Assembly: GCF_024346675.1 (NCBI RefSeq)
Contig: NZ_AP024851.1
Span: forward strand, 1,488,001 to 1,552,000
Length of the DNA: 64,000 nucleotides
Source: Photobacterium sanguinicancri
GTDB taxonomy: Bacteria > Pseudomonadota > Gammaproteobacteria > Enterobacterales > Vibrionaceae
Direction of reading: 5' to 3'
A program made the position numbers and the translations under genes. Positions within the stretch are counted from its first letter, which is position 1, and each line of letters begins with the position of its first letter. Positions 35,353-44,302 of this stretch are shown here, piece by piece. Under the pieces are notes generated by a model. It made no database searches and had not been told where the DNA came from. It saw only the letters and a list, made by a program, of their open reading frames with translations.

Positions 35353-37626
35353 GTGAAAATAGCAAAAAAAAACATCACGCGTTTTTCTATCGCTTTATTG
35401 GTTGGCTTTGTCATATCGCAAGCCTTTATTGGCTGGCGCTGGATCAATAATAGTGACGCACAACATAGCGCAATAACACAATCCCCACTACTGATTGAAT
35501 CAGCAAGCTTAATCAACAAAACTGAGTTATTACTGCACGCATCTTTAGCATGTAAAGAACAAGCATGCTCTCCAACACAAGCACCAATGGCAGATTTAAT
35601 CTCGGCATTACAGCAGCAGATTACAACCTTTACCCACTTAGCCGCTGCTGAAAAGTCAAAGATCAGCCTTGTCGGTAATGTTGTGTATCCGCAATTAGCG
35701 GTCACCCTAGATCGCTTTACAGCCGTTGGCGACACCACACAGTTACAACGAGCGTTGCTAACAAGCTACACCACCCTACAACTGGCACACCAAAACTTAA
35801 TCACTATTGTAGAATCTGGCTATCTCTCCCAACAGCAGCAGTTATTTCATCAAGCACTGTTCATCTTTGCGCTATCCATTATCACGGCGCTAGGTTTGCT
35901 CTTTCTTATACGCCAACAGCGTCCTCAACATTCAGGGCATCACACAACGCAATCTCAGTACGATATTAGCCAACTTGCGACTCAGCTGGAAAATATCGAT
36001 GCCCAAGGCATTCAAGCAAAACTCAATAACCTAGATACCACGCCGACAGAACGGCGTATTTTTGCCAACTTGGCCTCTATGTACCAAGACGTTGAATTTC
36101 AAAAGCGTAATGCCGATTTATACCGCCAACTTTATGCCTTAATCGGTTATGAAATTCGCGGTATGACCAATACCATTCAAGGTGGTGTGCGTTTAATCGC
36201 CCAAGATGCAGGTGAAAATGGCGCAGTAATGGCACGCGATATTACCCTCGCCACCAATACACTGTCGGATTTAGCCGATAACTATAACCGCCTTATTTCA
36301 GGTGGTAATCAAGCACAAACGGGCAACGTAAATTTCTTGCCATTTATGTCTGAATTAATTGTCCACCTCACGGCTAAAACGCAACACTCTCAACGTACCT
36401 TTGAGTGCCGTTTGCACGATAATTTACCCGAAGTCATCGAGGGCAATGCCACCAGCTTGTTCTGGGTACTTTTCCTTCAGCTTTCTAATGCTATTTCAGC
36501 GCAAAGCGATAAATACCTCCTATTGAACATTCGCACCGAGGCCGCAGAAGAAGTCGAACAAACGCGCTTGGTATTTGAAATTATCTTTTTGCCGACCAAT
36601 GCTGTTGGTCTAACTGAAATTCAGGAAGCACAGTGGGAAGCCGTTGATGAAAAAAGTGGCATTAACGATGAGTGGTCAAAAGCTATTCTAACAAAGGTTA
36701 ATCACTTTAAGTCCTCGTGGTTTCAAGCGCCATCGCCAGTACTATCATCAACCGCCGATAGCGATAGCTCTCCTCTGTCGCCTTTTCAAAAGCTGCATAT
36801 CGGTATCGATATCACGCCAAAAAGTTTCTATCGTGTAGATCGCTTACTTGAAAATAAACGTGTCATGGTTTGTACCGACTCACCGCTACAAATCGATATT
36901 ATGTCGCGTATGCTCGATCAATATGGGGCAAGCGTGACTGTCGTACGGGCCGCTAATGATATTTTTAAATCATTACCCACTATTGGTGAATACGATGCCA
37001 TCATCATTACCGATACACTCAAGGGCATTCAACTTAAGTCTTTCTGTAAAACCCTGCATTCTCGCCTGAAAAAAGCCGCGAAAACCAAACTCTTCTTAGC
37101 GGCTTCCGAATCCAGTACGGTTCAAGACACCCACGAATATGTTGATCGCGTGTTCTACACACCACTGATCCCATACGAGCTTATCCCTAATTTAACCGAA
37201 GCCATGCAAGCCGCTGAAGAAGCGGATGTGCAAACTCGAAACGCCTTCCTGATTGTTGAAGATGACCGTGTTCAGCAGTTCTTATTGAAGAAACTATTAA
37301 GCAAGCAAGGGTATGACGCTCATACCGTCAGTGATGGAGCTCAAGCTGTTGAGTACATGAAAGAGCAAGGTGCAGACATTGTCTTTATGGATTGCATCAT
37401 GCCAGGCATGGGCGGTATTGAAGCCACCAAACTGATACGCCAACGGGAAGATGAAATGGACATTCAGCAACCCGCCACCATCATTGGCGCAACAGCACTT
37501 ACCAGTGCGAGTGAACACAAGTCATGTATTGAAGCAGGGATGGACTATGTCATCAGTAAGCCGTACAAAAATGATGAAATCATCAAAGTTATTAAAAAAT
37601 ACATGGCCATTAAGAAAATCTGTTAG
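35353..37626 (+). CDS. Membrane histidine pseudo-kinase with pseudo-receiver and C-terminal receiver
   Basis: 757 residues from a GTG with GAGAGGT upstream. Two membrane helices (about 10-30 and 170-190) flank a periplasmic sensor region. The dimerisation helix reads ALIGYEIRGMTNTIQGG, where the phospho-histidine position is Tyr266, so it cannot autophosphorylate there. In the following ATPase-like region the N-box is only partly kept (LQLSNAIS) and no DxGxG or GxGxG box is seen. A degenerate receiver (about 500-615) is followed by a canonical one (about 635-755) with Asp680 in FMDCIMPGMGG, GATAL and SKPYK. There is no DNA-binding output. It probably passes phosphorylation state to the secretion machine next door; this is inference. 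Confidence 0.88.
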   Translation: MKIAKKNITRFSIALLVGFVISQAFIGWRWINNSDAQHSAITQSPLLIESASLINKTELLLHASLACKEQACSPTQAPMADLISALQQQITTFTHLAAAEKSKISLVGNVVYPQLAVTLDRFTAVGDTTQLQRALLTSYTTLQLAHQNLITIVESGYLSQQQQLFHQALFIFALSIITALGLLFLIRQQRPQHSGHHTTQSQYDISQLATQLENIDAQGIQAKLNNLDTTPTERRIFANLASMYQDVEFQKRNADLYRQLYALIGYEIRGMTNTIQGGVRLIAQDAGENGAVMARDITLATNTLSDLADNYNRLISGGNQAQTGNVNFLPFMSELIVHLTAKTQHSQRTFECRLHDNLPEVIEGNATSLFWVLFLQLSNAISAQSDKYLLLNIRTEAAEEVEQTRLVFEIIFLPTNAVGLTEIQEAQWEAVDEKSGINDEWSKAILTKVNHFKSSWFQAPSPVLSSTADSDSSPLSPFQKLHIGIDITPKSFYRVDRLLENKRVMVCTDSPLQIDIMSRMLDQYGASVTVVRAANDIFKSLPTIGEYDAIIITDTLKGIQLKSFCKTLHSRLKKAAKTKLFLAASESSTVQDTHEYVDRVFYTPLIPYELIPNLTEAMQAAEEADVQTRNAFLIVEDDRVQQFLLKKLLSKQGYDAHTVSDGAQAVEYMKEQGADIVFMDCIMPGMGGIEATKLIRQREDEMDIQQPATIIGATALTSASEHKSCIEAGMDYVISKPYKNDEIIKVIKKYMAIKKIC

Positions 37627-39019
37627 CGTCTCAACAGCCGTTTCCTGCGCCATTGTTAGCCTCTCATTACTCGGAGGAGGACTATCTTCGTACGTACAAG
37701 CCGCCAATTTGCTTGAAGTCGTAGATACAGCATTAAAACAGAACCTGTCACTAAGCAGTGCTGAAACACGCCTTAAATCATCTGAATATGACCTCGACAT
37801 TAACCGAGGGAAGTTTTTACCGTCGCTCGGCTTGTCTGCCAATACACGATGGAACGATAGTGCGACCCACCAAGAAACAGGCAGCGATGCCAATAACCGC
37901 TACAATAGTCACGGCGTCAATGTGACGCTATCGCAAACCATTTTTGACCTTGGTGATCTTTATTCGCAAGCCAGTACTCAGGTGAGTGTGGATACCGAAA
38001 CACTACGTACAGAACAAACCCGTCAATCCATTATTCGTGATGCCTCAACCACCTACTTTGAGTATCTGAAGAACAATGCGCAAATCCGCGCCACCCAAGC
38101 TGAATTTGATTCTTCAGCTGCTCGGCTCACGTTTATTACCCGTAATGTCGAGCTAGGCAATGTAGCAGGAACCGAAAAATATGAAGTCATGGCGCAAAAA
38201 GAAAAAAATGCAAATACCCTGCGCAGCTTAAAAAAAGAACAGCGTGTCATCTTAACTAAGCTTGAAAATATTGTTCAACAACCGCTAAACCCTGACCATG
38301 ATTTACAGTCGACGATTCAATTCAATGAAATATCGCTCACTCGCCAACGGCAGCTTAACGAGATCATGTACACCTCGGGCTACAACTTACTGATTGCTCA
38401 ACAAGAGGTAAAAAGAAATCGCCAGTCATTAAAGGAAACAGGGGCAACCTTTGCACCATCATTAAAAGGCAGCGTGGGTTATACCTACGACAACACCAAC
38501 GATGCGTCAGCCAATGTGTTTCCCAATAACGGCACCACTGAAGAAGCGGTTTACACCCTAACCTTGGACGTGCCCATTTTTAATGGTGGCAAAGACTATT
38601 ACCGTTATGAACAAAACAAGGTCAATATCGAACGCGCTGAAATTGACCTACGAGACAGTAAGCAACAAAGCCAACAATCATTTGATACCTTTATTTACGA
38701 CATTAATGATTACTCAGCTTCGCTACGCAGCCTCACAACCATCATTCAAGCCAATTACGCCTCATATAAAGGTATTCAGAAAGCACATAAACTCGGGACT
38801 CGCACCATAACTGACTTGCTATCTGCCGAGAGTAAGCTTTTCAGTAGCATTAGAGATTACGAAAACGCTCGTTACGATTACATCATCAGCTTAGTGCAAC
38901 TTAACGAATTAATTGGCAATTTAAACATGAACACCATAGGCAAGATTGCAGCACAAATGTCTCCTGCGAGTGACAGCAAAACCGATTCGCCAATTCCTCT
39001 TCACCTCTTGGCTCAATAA
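37571..39019 (+). CDS. TolC-family outer-membrane efflux protein
   Basis: About 482 residues from the ATG at 37571, which places a good Sec signal peptide (basic start, hydrophobic VSLSLLGGGL-type core, cut after VQA) at the front; the frame is open further upstream inside the kinase gene. The gene overlaps the kinase gene by 56 bases. The mature protein has the two TolC repeats: long helices rich in Gln/Glu, SLGLSANTRWND-like strands, VTLSQTIFDLGD and LTLDVPIFNGG. It should form the outer-membrane exit channel of the type I secretion system. Confidence 0.9.
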   Translation: MMKSSKLLKNTWPLRKSVSVSTAVSCAIVSLSLLGGGLSSYVQAANLLEVVDTALKQNLSLSSAETRLKSSEYDLDINRGKFLPSLGLSANTRWNDSATHQETGSDANNRYNSHGVNVTLSQTIFDLGDLYSQASTQVSVDTETLRTEQTRQSIIRDASTTYFEYLKNNAQIRATQAEFDSSAARLTFITRNVELGNVAGTEKYEVMAQKEKNANTLRSLKKEQRVILTKLENIVQQPLNPDHDLQSTIQFNEISLTRQRQLNEIMYTSGYNLLIAQQEVKRNRQSLKETGATFAPSLKGSVGYTYDNTNDASANVFPNNGTTEEAVYTLTLDVPIFNGGKDYYRYEQNKVNIERAEIDLRDSKQQSQQSFDTFIYDINDYSASLRSLTTIIQANYASYKGIQKAHKLGTRTITDLLSAESKLFSSIRDYENARYDYIISLVQLNELIGNLNMNTIGKIAAQMSPASDSKTDSPIPLHLLAQ

Positions 39020-39030
39020 AGGAATAACGC

Positions 39031-40740
39031 ATGAAAAATCCTTTATTTACACGAAAAATCAGCCCGCTAGATAAGCTGTATTTGGTTTTCTCTACCATAA
39101 TGACAACCCTGCTTGGGCTGGTGTTGCCGTTCTCTATTCTGATCATTTTTGACCGTATTTTACCGAATCAATCCACCCATTCGCTTATGCTGTTGTTTGG
39201 GATTATTCTCACGGCTATTTTCCTGGACTACCAATTAAAACGCCAAGAAGAACATTTGGTATCAGTGATAATGAAACGCTTTGAAAGCCAGTTAACCAAC
39301 CGCGTTTTCATGGCAATTTGTTCCGCCAATATCGAGCGTTTTAATCGCTTGGAAATGGGGGAATATTTAGAGCGGATCGCTACGATCCCAGACATTAAAC
39401 AATTCTTTGGTGGTGAGTCGATTAAAGCAATGATCAACGGTGGTACCAGTGCCATAACTATCTTGATCATCTTCCTCATCAATATGTGGGCAGGCATTGC
39501 CTTAATATTGGCATCGACCATTTTATTGATTGCTGCACGTTATTTAGCGAAAAGAAGGGTCGAGATCTTATCTCAGCGTTCAGATATAGAAGGACTGACC
39601 AATTCAAAAATCATCGAAATTGTCTCTAATCCGCTCGATATCAAAAGCCGCACTATGGAGTATCGTGTCGAAAGTGTGATGGTCGAAATGATTAGCGAAC
39701 GCGAAACCCAAAGTATTGCGTATGAACGCCTCGAATCGTCTTTTAATCTGACTCTTAACCTTATTCAGCAGCTCTCCGTGGCTATCGTGGTTGTATTATG
39801 CGCCCGTGCAGTTATCAACCTAGAAATTAGCCAAGGGGTAATGGCGGCAGTTATCTTGCTGACCAACCGTTATTTTGCCCCTTACCAACAAGTCATGCGT
39901 ACCCTAAGCCGATGGCGTGTTAACCAACTCAATATTGCGCGTATTGCGGAATTGTTAGCGTTAGAATCTGCGCGCGCGCTCCCTCAAAGCCAAAGCCACC
40001 TTTCACCACAAGCGCCAATTTCATCACAAGCGTCTTGCTCAGCACAAAACCAGAACCGTGAGCAAACACTCACACCCTCAAACACTGATATGCTTTTTGC
40101 GGGTAAACAGCCGATTGCAGCTATCACAGTTAATAACACAGCGTATGTACCCAATCAGCTAACACTGGCAACTGGACACATTCATTTGCTAACAGGGCCC
40201 AGCGGCAGTGGTAAGAGTCACTTGCTGCGCTGTTTAACCCGTGACACACACGACGATTGTTTTCAGATTGAGGTTAACCAGCAAGCATTTGAAAATATTG
40301 AGTACACCACATGGCGTAATCACATTATTAAAGTCGATAAGAATACCTCACTGGTGGAAGGATCCATCATCGACAACCTGACGTGTTTTCAATCTCACCT
40401 CAATAACGCGGCTTTTGCATTGTGTGAAAACCTCGCCATTAAAGACAAAATTAATGGCCTCAAAAATGGCTTTTATACTCAAATATCTAGCCAATCACAG
40501 TTGCCTTTTTCGCGGCAGGTTTTATTCGCGCTACTGATCGTGCGAGCACTACTAAGTAATAAGTCAGTCTTAATGATCGATGATATCGACATGGTGTATG
40601 ACGAAAAATTTGGCCGATTGTTACTGGCCTGTATCGCCCCCAAATCAAACAACTTTATTTGTATGATTGTCAGCAACAAGCTCGGTCAACTCGACACTCG
40701 TTTGGTTAAACATAAATTTGATAAGAAGGTCGCCGCATGA
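39031..40740 (+). CDS. Type I secretion ABC half-transporter with degenerate ATPase
   Basis: 569 residues. A six-helix membrane domain (about 15-290) is followed by a low-complexity Ser/Gln linker (about 310-350) and an ATPase domain. Walker A is intact (LLTGPSGSGKSHLL, near 390-400). The Q-loop is lost (IIKVDKNTSLVEG), the signature is LPFSRQ instead of LSGGQ, Walker B reads LMIDDID with Asp in place of the catalytic Glu, and the switch histidine is missing (IVSNKLGQ). It resembles the non-hydrolysing half of a heterodimeric exporter. It overlaps the next ABC gene by four bases (ATGA), which supports a fixed 1:1 pair. Confidence 0.88.
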   Translation: MKNPLFTRKISPLDKLYLVFSTIMTTLLGLVLPFSILIIFDRILPNQSTHSLMLLFGIILTAIFLDYQLKRQEEHLVSVIMKRFESQLTNRVFMAICSANIERFNRLEMGEYLERIATIPDIKQFFGGESIKAMINGGTSAITILIIFLINMWAGIALILASTILLIAARYLAKRRVEILSQRSDIEGLTNSKIIEIVSNPLDIKSRTMEYRVESVMVEMISERETQSIAYERLESSFNLTLNLIQQLSVAIVVVLCARAVINLEISQGVMAAVILLTNRYFAPYQQVMRTLSRWRVNQLNIARIAELLALESARALPQSQSHLSPQAPISSQASCSAQNQNREQTLTPSNTDMLFAGKQPIAAITVNNTAYVPNQLTLATGHIHLLTGPSGSGKSHLLRCLTRDTHDDCFQIEVNQQAFENIEYTTWRNHIIKVDKNTSLVEGSIIDNLTCFQSHLNNAAFALCENLAIKDKINGLKNGFYTQISSQSQLPFSRQVLFALLIVRALLSNKSVLMIDDIDMVYDEKFGRLLLACIAPKSNNFICMIVSNKLGQLDTRLVKHKFDKKVAA

Positions 40741-42878
40741 GTGTATTGATTGATTTTAGCAATACCGAAGAACGGCTGAGCGATTTTGGTTCTGCCAAAT
40801 TTAAAGAGCGCTATAACAACTCACCCACCATTTTAGGGATCGCCTACACCTTAATAACGCTACAGTGGGAAGGTACACCAGATATTCTGACCGATGCCTT
40901 TGTGCCCCAAGCCAAAGACATAGACAGTTTTTCGAGTACTTTAACGCGGCTGGATTACGAGTGTAAAACACGCCAGCTTGCATCCATGACAGAATTAAGC
41001 CGTATTTCCGTGCCCGCTTTCGTCGAGTTCAATAACGTCTGTACCATTTTCCTTGGCATCGAAAATGGGATGGCTAAGCTGTTCGATTATCGTAACAACG
41101 TCTTAATTGAGCATACTCTTACAGACGATACCTGCGCCGTGTGCGAAATTTCCGAATATTCAAAGATTTTCCGCGAACCGCCACCAGAGTCACAAGATAA
41201 ATCTAATTGGATCAAGTACGCTTTCTATCGCTATAACAATGAAATGAAAAGCTTGATGCTCCTTAGCTTGATCATCAATATTCTTGGTGCAATGCAGCCT
41301 TTTTTCATCATGGGCGTATACAGTTTCGCGCTTACATCGGGCTCTGAAACCACGTTATTTTGGCTTGCTGCTCTTGCGATTTTCTTAGCCGCTTCCGAGT
41401 ATGGTTTTAAACGACTTCGGATGAATATATTAGCAACATCAGGTAAAGATCTGGCGACTCACATCTCAAAAAATGTCATCAGCAAGTTGCTTTGGCTGCC
41501 CTACTCTATGACCTCTTCGGCGGGAGTCTCTTCCCAGCTGGCTCGATTAAAAGATATCGACCAACTCCGTAAGCTAGTCACCGCGGAATCAACCCTTAGC
41601 TACTTTGATTTGCCTTTTGTGATTATCTTCATTTTAGCTATCACGATTATCTCAGGAACCGCGGCGCTAACAGTACTCGCGGGTATCGTGCTCATGCTGC
41701 TATTTTGTGTGTACTCACGCTATATCTACAACCAAGCCACATCAAAAAGCTCGCGCGCTAATGCGATGGTGTCTTACCAATGGAATGAGCTACTGCGTAG
41801 TATCAGTACCATTCAAGGCTTACCGTTATTGCGTGTGATCCGCTCTCGCTTTCATGCGGCACACAATCAGAGCCTTGAAGATGCCAAGGGTGTATCGATC
41901 ACCAATGGTAGAATTCAATCTATGGGGCAAGGACTCATTCAAGCCATAGGCACCGCCAGTATTGTGACCGCGGTACTCGGTGTGATGGCAGGTAAAACCG
42001 ACGCCGGTGCGATGCTGGCAATCATTATTTTGGTGTGGAAAGCCCTTGGGCCAATTATGGGGATATACAATGCCATTACTAAATTCAAAACGATTAAAGC
42101 TGCCAGCGCCCAAATCAATGCGTTAATGTCATTAAATGATGATCGTACTCAGCTTGAAAATAGCCCACCGATTCGTCAATTTAAAGGCAATATTACGGTT
42201 AGCGGCCTGACGCATCGCTATCAAGGTTCACCTACAGGGCTCACCAACCTTGCTTTATCCATTCCTGCTGGCGACAAAATATCGATATCTGGCATGTCTG
42301 GTTCGGGGAAAACAACCTTACTGAGTATCTTGGCTGGGCTTGAAGAACGTTATCAAGGGAATGTGTTAATTGATGGATATAACATCAAGCAATTCAATAA
42401 CTTTCGCTATCGTAAAGCGATTAACTATATTCCTTTTGAACTGCACATCTTTGAAGGTACGCTGGAATCGAACTTCATTATTCATGATGGGGTGATAGCG
42501 CGGCATCAGATGGAAGAAATTATCGATTTCTTCGATTTACACTCTTGGTTACCACAAGGGCTTGAGACCAACATGACCTCAGAATATGTTGAGCAACTAC
42601 CCAATGGTGTGCAGCAGTTATTGCGGATGGCACTGGGGCTGGGTTGTTGTGATCAAGGGGTGATCATCATCGATGAGCCGTTTGTCGGTTGCGAAAAAGA
42701 GTATGTAAAATACATTAATAAACTGTTTACGGAAAAGTTAGCGCAGGCGACCGTCATATTCACGACCAACGACAAGTCTTACATCGCAGCGTCGAGTAAC
42801 TGCTTGCTACTCGATAATGATGGTTCACAAAAATACTTTGGTTTCCCAGACAAGGTAATCCAAACCATTAAGAGCTAA
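40737..42878 (+). CDS. Type I secretion ABC transporter with N-terminal C39-like domain
   Basis: 713 residues, LapB/HlyB-like layout. Residues 1 to about 155 resemble a C39-peptidase-like domain without an evident catalytic Cys/His pair, usual in transporters for large adhesins, where it binds the substrate. A six-helix membrane domain (about 175-440) follows. The ATPase has Walker A (SGMSGSGKTTLLS, near 518-530) and a full Walker B (GVIIIDEP). The signature is LPNGVQQ, the Q-loop position reads NYIPFEL and the switch histidine is Asn (FTTNDKS). It is the better preserved half of the predicted heterodimer. Confidence 0.9.
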   Translation: MSVLIDFSNTEERLSDFGSAKFKERYNNSPTILGIAYTLITLQWEGTPDILTDAFVPQAKDIDSFSSTLTRLDYECKTRQLASMTELSRISVPAFVEFNNVCTIFLGIENGMAKLFDYRNNVLIEHTLTDDTCAVCEISEYSKIFREPPPESQDKSNWIKYAFYRYNNEMKSLMLLSLIINILGAMQPFFIMGVYSFALTSGSETTLFWLAALAIFLAASEYGFKRLRMNILATSGKDLATHISKNVISKLLWLPYSMTSSAGVSSQLARLKDIDQLRKLVTAESTLSYFDLPFVIIFILAITIISGTAALTVLAGIVLMLLFCVYSRYIYNQATSKSSRANAMVSYQWNELLRSISTIQGLPLLRVIRSRFHAAHNQSLEDAKGVSITNGRIQSMGQGLIQAIGTASIVTAVLGVMAGKTDAGAMLAIIILVWKALGPIMGIYNAITKFKTIKAASAQINALMSLNDDRTQLENSPPIRQFKGNITVSGLTHRYQGSPTGLTNLALSIPAGDKISISGMSGSGKTTLLSILAGLEERYQGNVLIDGYNIKQFNNFRYRKAINYIPFELHIFEGTLESNFIIHDGVIARHQMEEIIDFFDLHSWLPQGLETNMTSEYVEQLPNGVQQLLRMALGLGCCDQGVIIIDEPFVGCEKEYVKYINKLFTEKLAQATVIFTTNDKSYIAASSNCLLLDNDGSQKYFGFPDKVIQTIKS

Positions 42879-42911
42879 TTTCTTTAATACCTGACTAAAT
42901 CACTGTAACAA

Positions 42912-42938
42912 AAAAGACCGCAAGTTCAGCGGTCTTTT
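42912..42938. terminator. Bidirectional intrinsic terminator after the secretion operon
   Basis: AAAAGACCGC (42912-42921) and GCGGTCTTTT (42929-42938), 7-base loop, flanked by A- and T-rich tracts. It closes the secretion operon on the plus strand and could end the VOC gene on the minus strand. Confidence 0.88.
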
Positions 42939-43001
42939 CATTTTTAGCTTTGCTTATACGCAATAAGGTTACTTTGTCATATTATGGATGACAGAGAGAC
43001 A

Positions 43002-43379
43002 TTACATACGATGAACCGCACAAATCTTGTTACCCGCAGGATCGCGCAAGTAGGCAATGTACAGCTTCATCAGACTGCCTTCACGCTCGCCAGGGGGCTC
43101 TTCACATGTCACGCCACCGTTAGCGATACCTGCCGCATGCCACGCATTAGCCATATCGGCATTTTCCACTGAAAAGCCAATAGTGCTGCCGTTGCCGTGA
43201 GTCGCCGACTCGCCATTAATCGGCTTCGTTATTGAAAAAACACCGGTCTTAGTGACATAGAAACAACGACCTTTCTCATCCATCATCCCTGGTGCGTAAC
43301 CCAACTCGGCAAAAGTCGCATCATAGAATGCTTTCGACTTCTCCATATCATTGGTACCTACCATTACATGACTGAACAT
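43002..43379 (-). CDS. VOC (glyoxalase/bleomycin-resistance-like) family protein
   Basis: 125 residues with the paired beta-alpha-beta-beta-beta modules of the VOC superfamily: FSHVMVGTNDMEKSKAFYDA at the N-terminus and the matching AYLRDPAGNKICAVH at the C-terminus. His4 and nearby acidic positions could bind a metal. AAGGAGAG precedes the ATG. Members detoxify or isomerise small molecules; the specific reaction is unknown. It is followed upstream by a LysE transporter gene on the same strand. Confidence 0.9.
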   Translation of the reverse strand: MFSHVMVGTNDMEKSKAFYDATFAELGYAPGMMDEKGRCFYVTKTGVFSITKPINGESATHGNGSTIGFSVENADMANAWHAAGIANGGVTCEEPPGEREGSLMKLYIAYLRDPAGNKICAVHRM

Positions 43380-43456
43380 AACAACTCTCCTTGTGATCTT
43401 TATATTTATTTATTGATTTTTTCATGAGCTTATCTCAGCCTACTGGCTAGATTCGC

Positions 43457-44077
43457 TTAGCTCATCAGTAACCAAATCGCGACACCAAACATCATGCTAC
43501 CCGCTATTCGATTCATGGTTTTCACGTTTTGTTGATTCATCAACAATCGGCGTAATGCCTTGCCACCGCTGGCATAAATCGACATACAAACAAACTCAGA
43601 AATCATAATAATGCTCACCAACAACGCAAGCTGTGGGGCAAAATCCAGATCTGACTTAATGAAGGGAGGTAATAATGAGATCATAAATGCCCACCCTTTC
43701 GGATTGGCAATCGCGGTAATGAACCCCTGTGCGACTAAGCCTAAATTCGATGCTTGGGATGTCTGCAACTTATCATCGCTCAATGCCATCTTGCCCTTAG
43801 ACTGCCACATTTGCAGGCCAAGATAAGCCAGATACATCGCACCTATGGTTTTGAACACCACGAACAGCCAAGGCATTTTGATCATAATTGCTGCTATGCC
43901 CAATACCGCACTGATTGCGACTAATGCCACACCCACCACTTCACCCAGCATCATCCACAGCGTTCGACGAAAACCAATACTCATCCCCAGCCCTAAAGCC
44001 AACGTCATGCACATTCCGGGAGTTATCGACACAAAAAAGAAAGTTGGAATAAACACCAACAACACACCGTATTCCAC
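43457..44077 (-). CDS. LysE/RhtB-family amino-acid exporter
   Basis: 206 residues from a GTG start with AGGAGC upstream. Six hydrophobic segments. The family motif GMCMTLALGLGMSIGFRRT near residue 20-40 and AIANPKGWAFMISLLPPF near 125 are typical of LysE/RhtB permeases, which export amino acids or homoserine-lactone-like compounds across the inner membrane. Confidence 0.93.
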   Translation of the reverse strand: MEYGVLLVFIPTFFFVSITPGMCMTLALGLGMSIGFRRTLWMMLGEVVGVALVAISAVLGIAAIMIKMPWLFVVFKTIGAMYLAYLGLQMWQSKGKMALSDDKLQTSQASNLGLVAQGFITAIANPKGWAFMISLLPPFIKSDLDFAPQLALLVSIIMISEFVCMSIYASGGKALRRLLMNQQNVKTMNRIAGSMMFGVAIWLLMS

Positions 44078-44234
44078 TCTTATGCTCCTGCGAGTGACTA
44101 ATTAAAGCACTGTAACGGTATTTCGCTTGTTAACCAATAGCTAAGAAGCATATCAATAACGACCTTTATAACAAGGAGTACAAAATGCGGAGATAAAAAA
44201 CACACTGCCTATCAATTCATTCGCTCTAAACAAA

Positions 44235-44266
44235 CACCGCTTTACACATAACGGTGTAAAGCGGTG
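44235..44266 (-). terminator. Intrinsic terminator downstream of the RND pump gene
   Basis: CACCGCTTTACAC (44235-44247) and GTGTAAAGCGGTG (44254-44266) form a perfect 13-bp stem with a 6-base loop, followed by TTGTTT on the minus strand and CTTTCATTTT on the plus strand. Confidence 0.85.
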
Positions 44267-44302
44267 CTTTCATTTTCACAGTTATCTAATAGAAGCGAAC
44301 CA

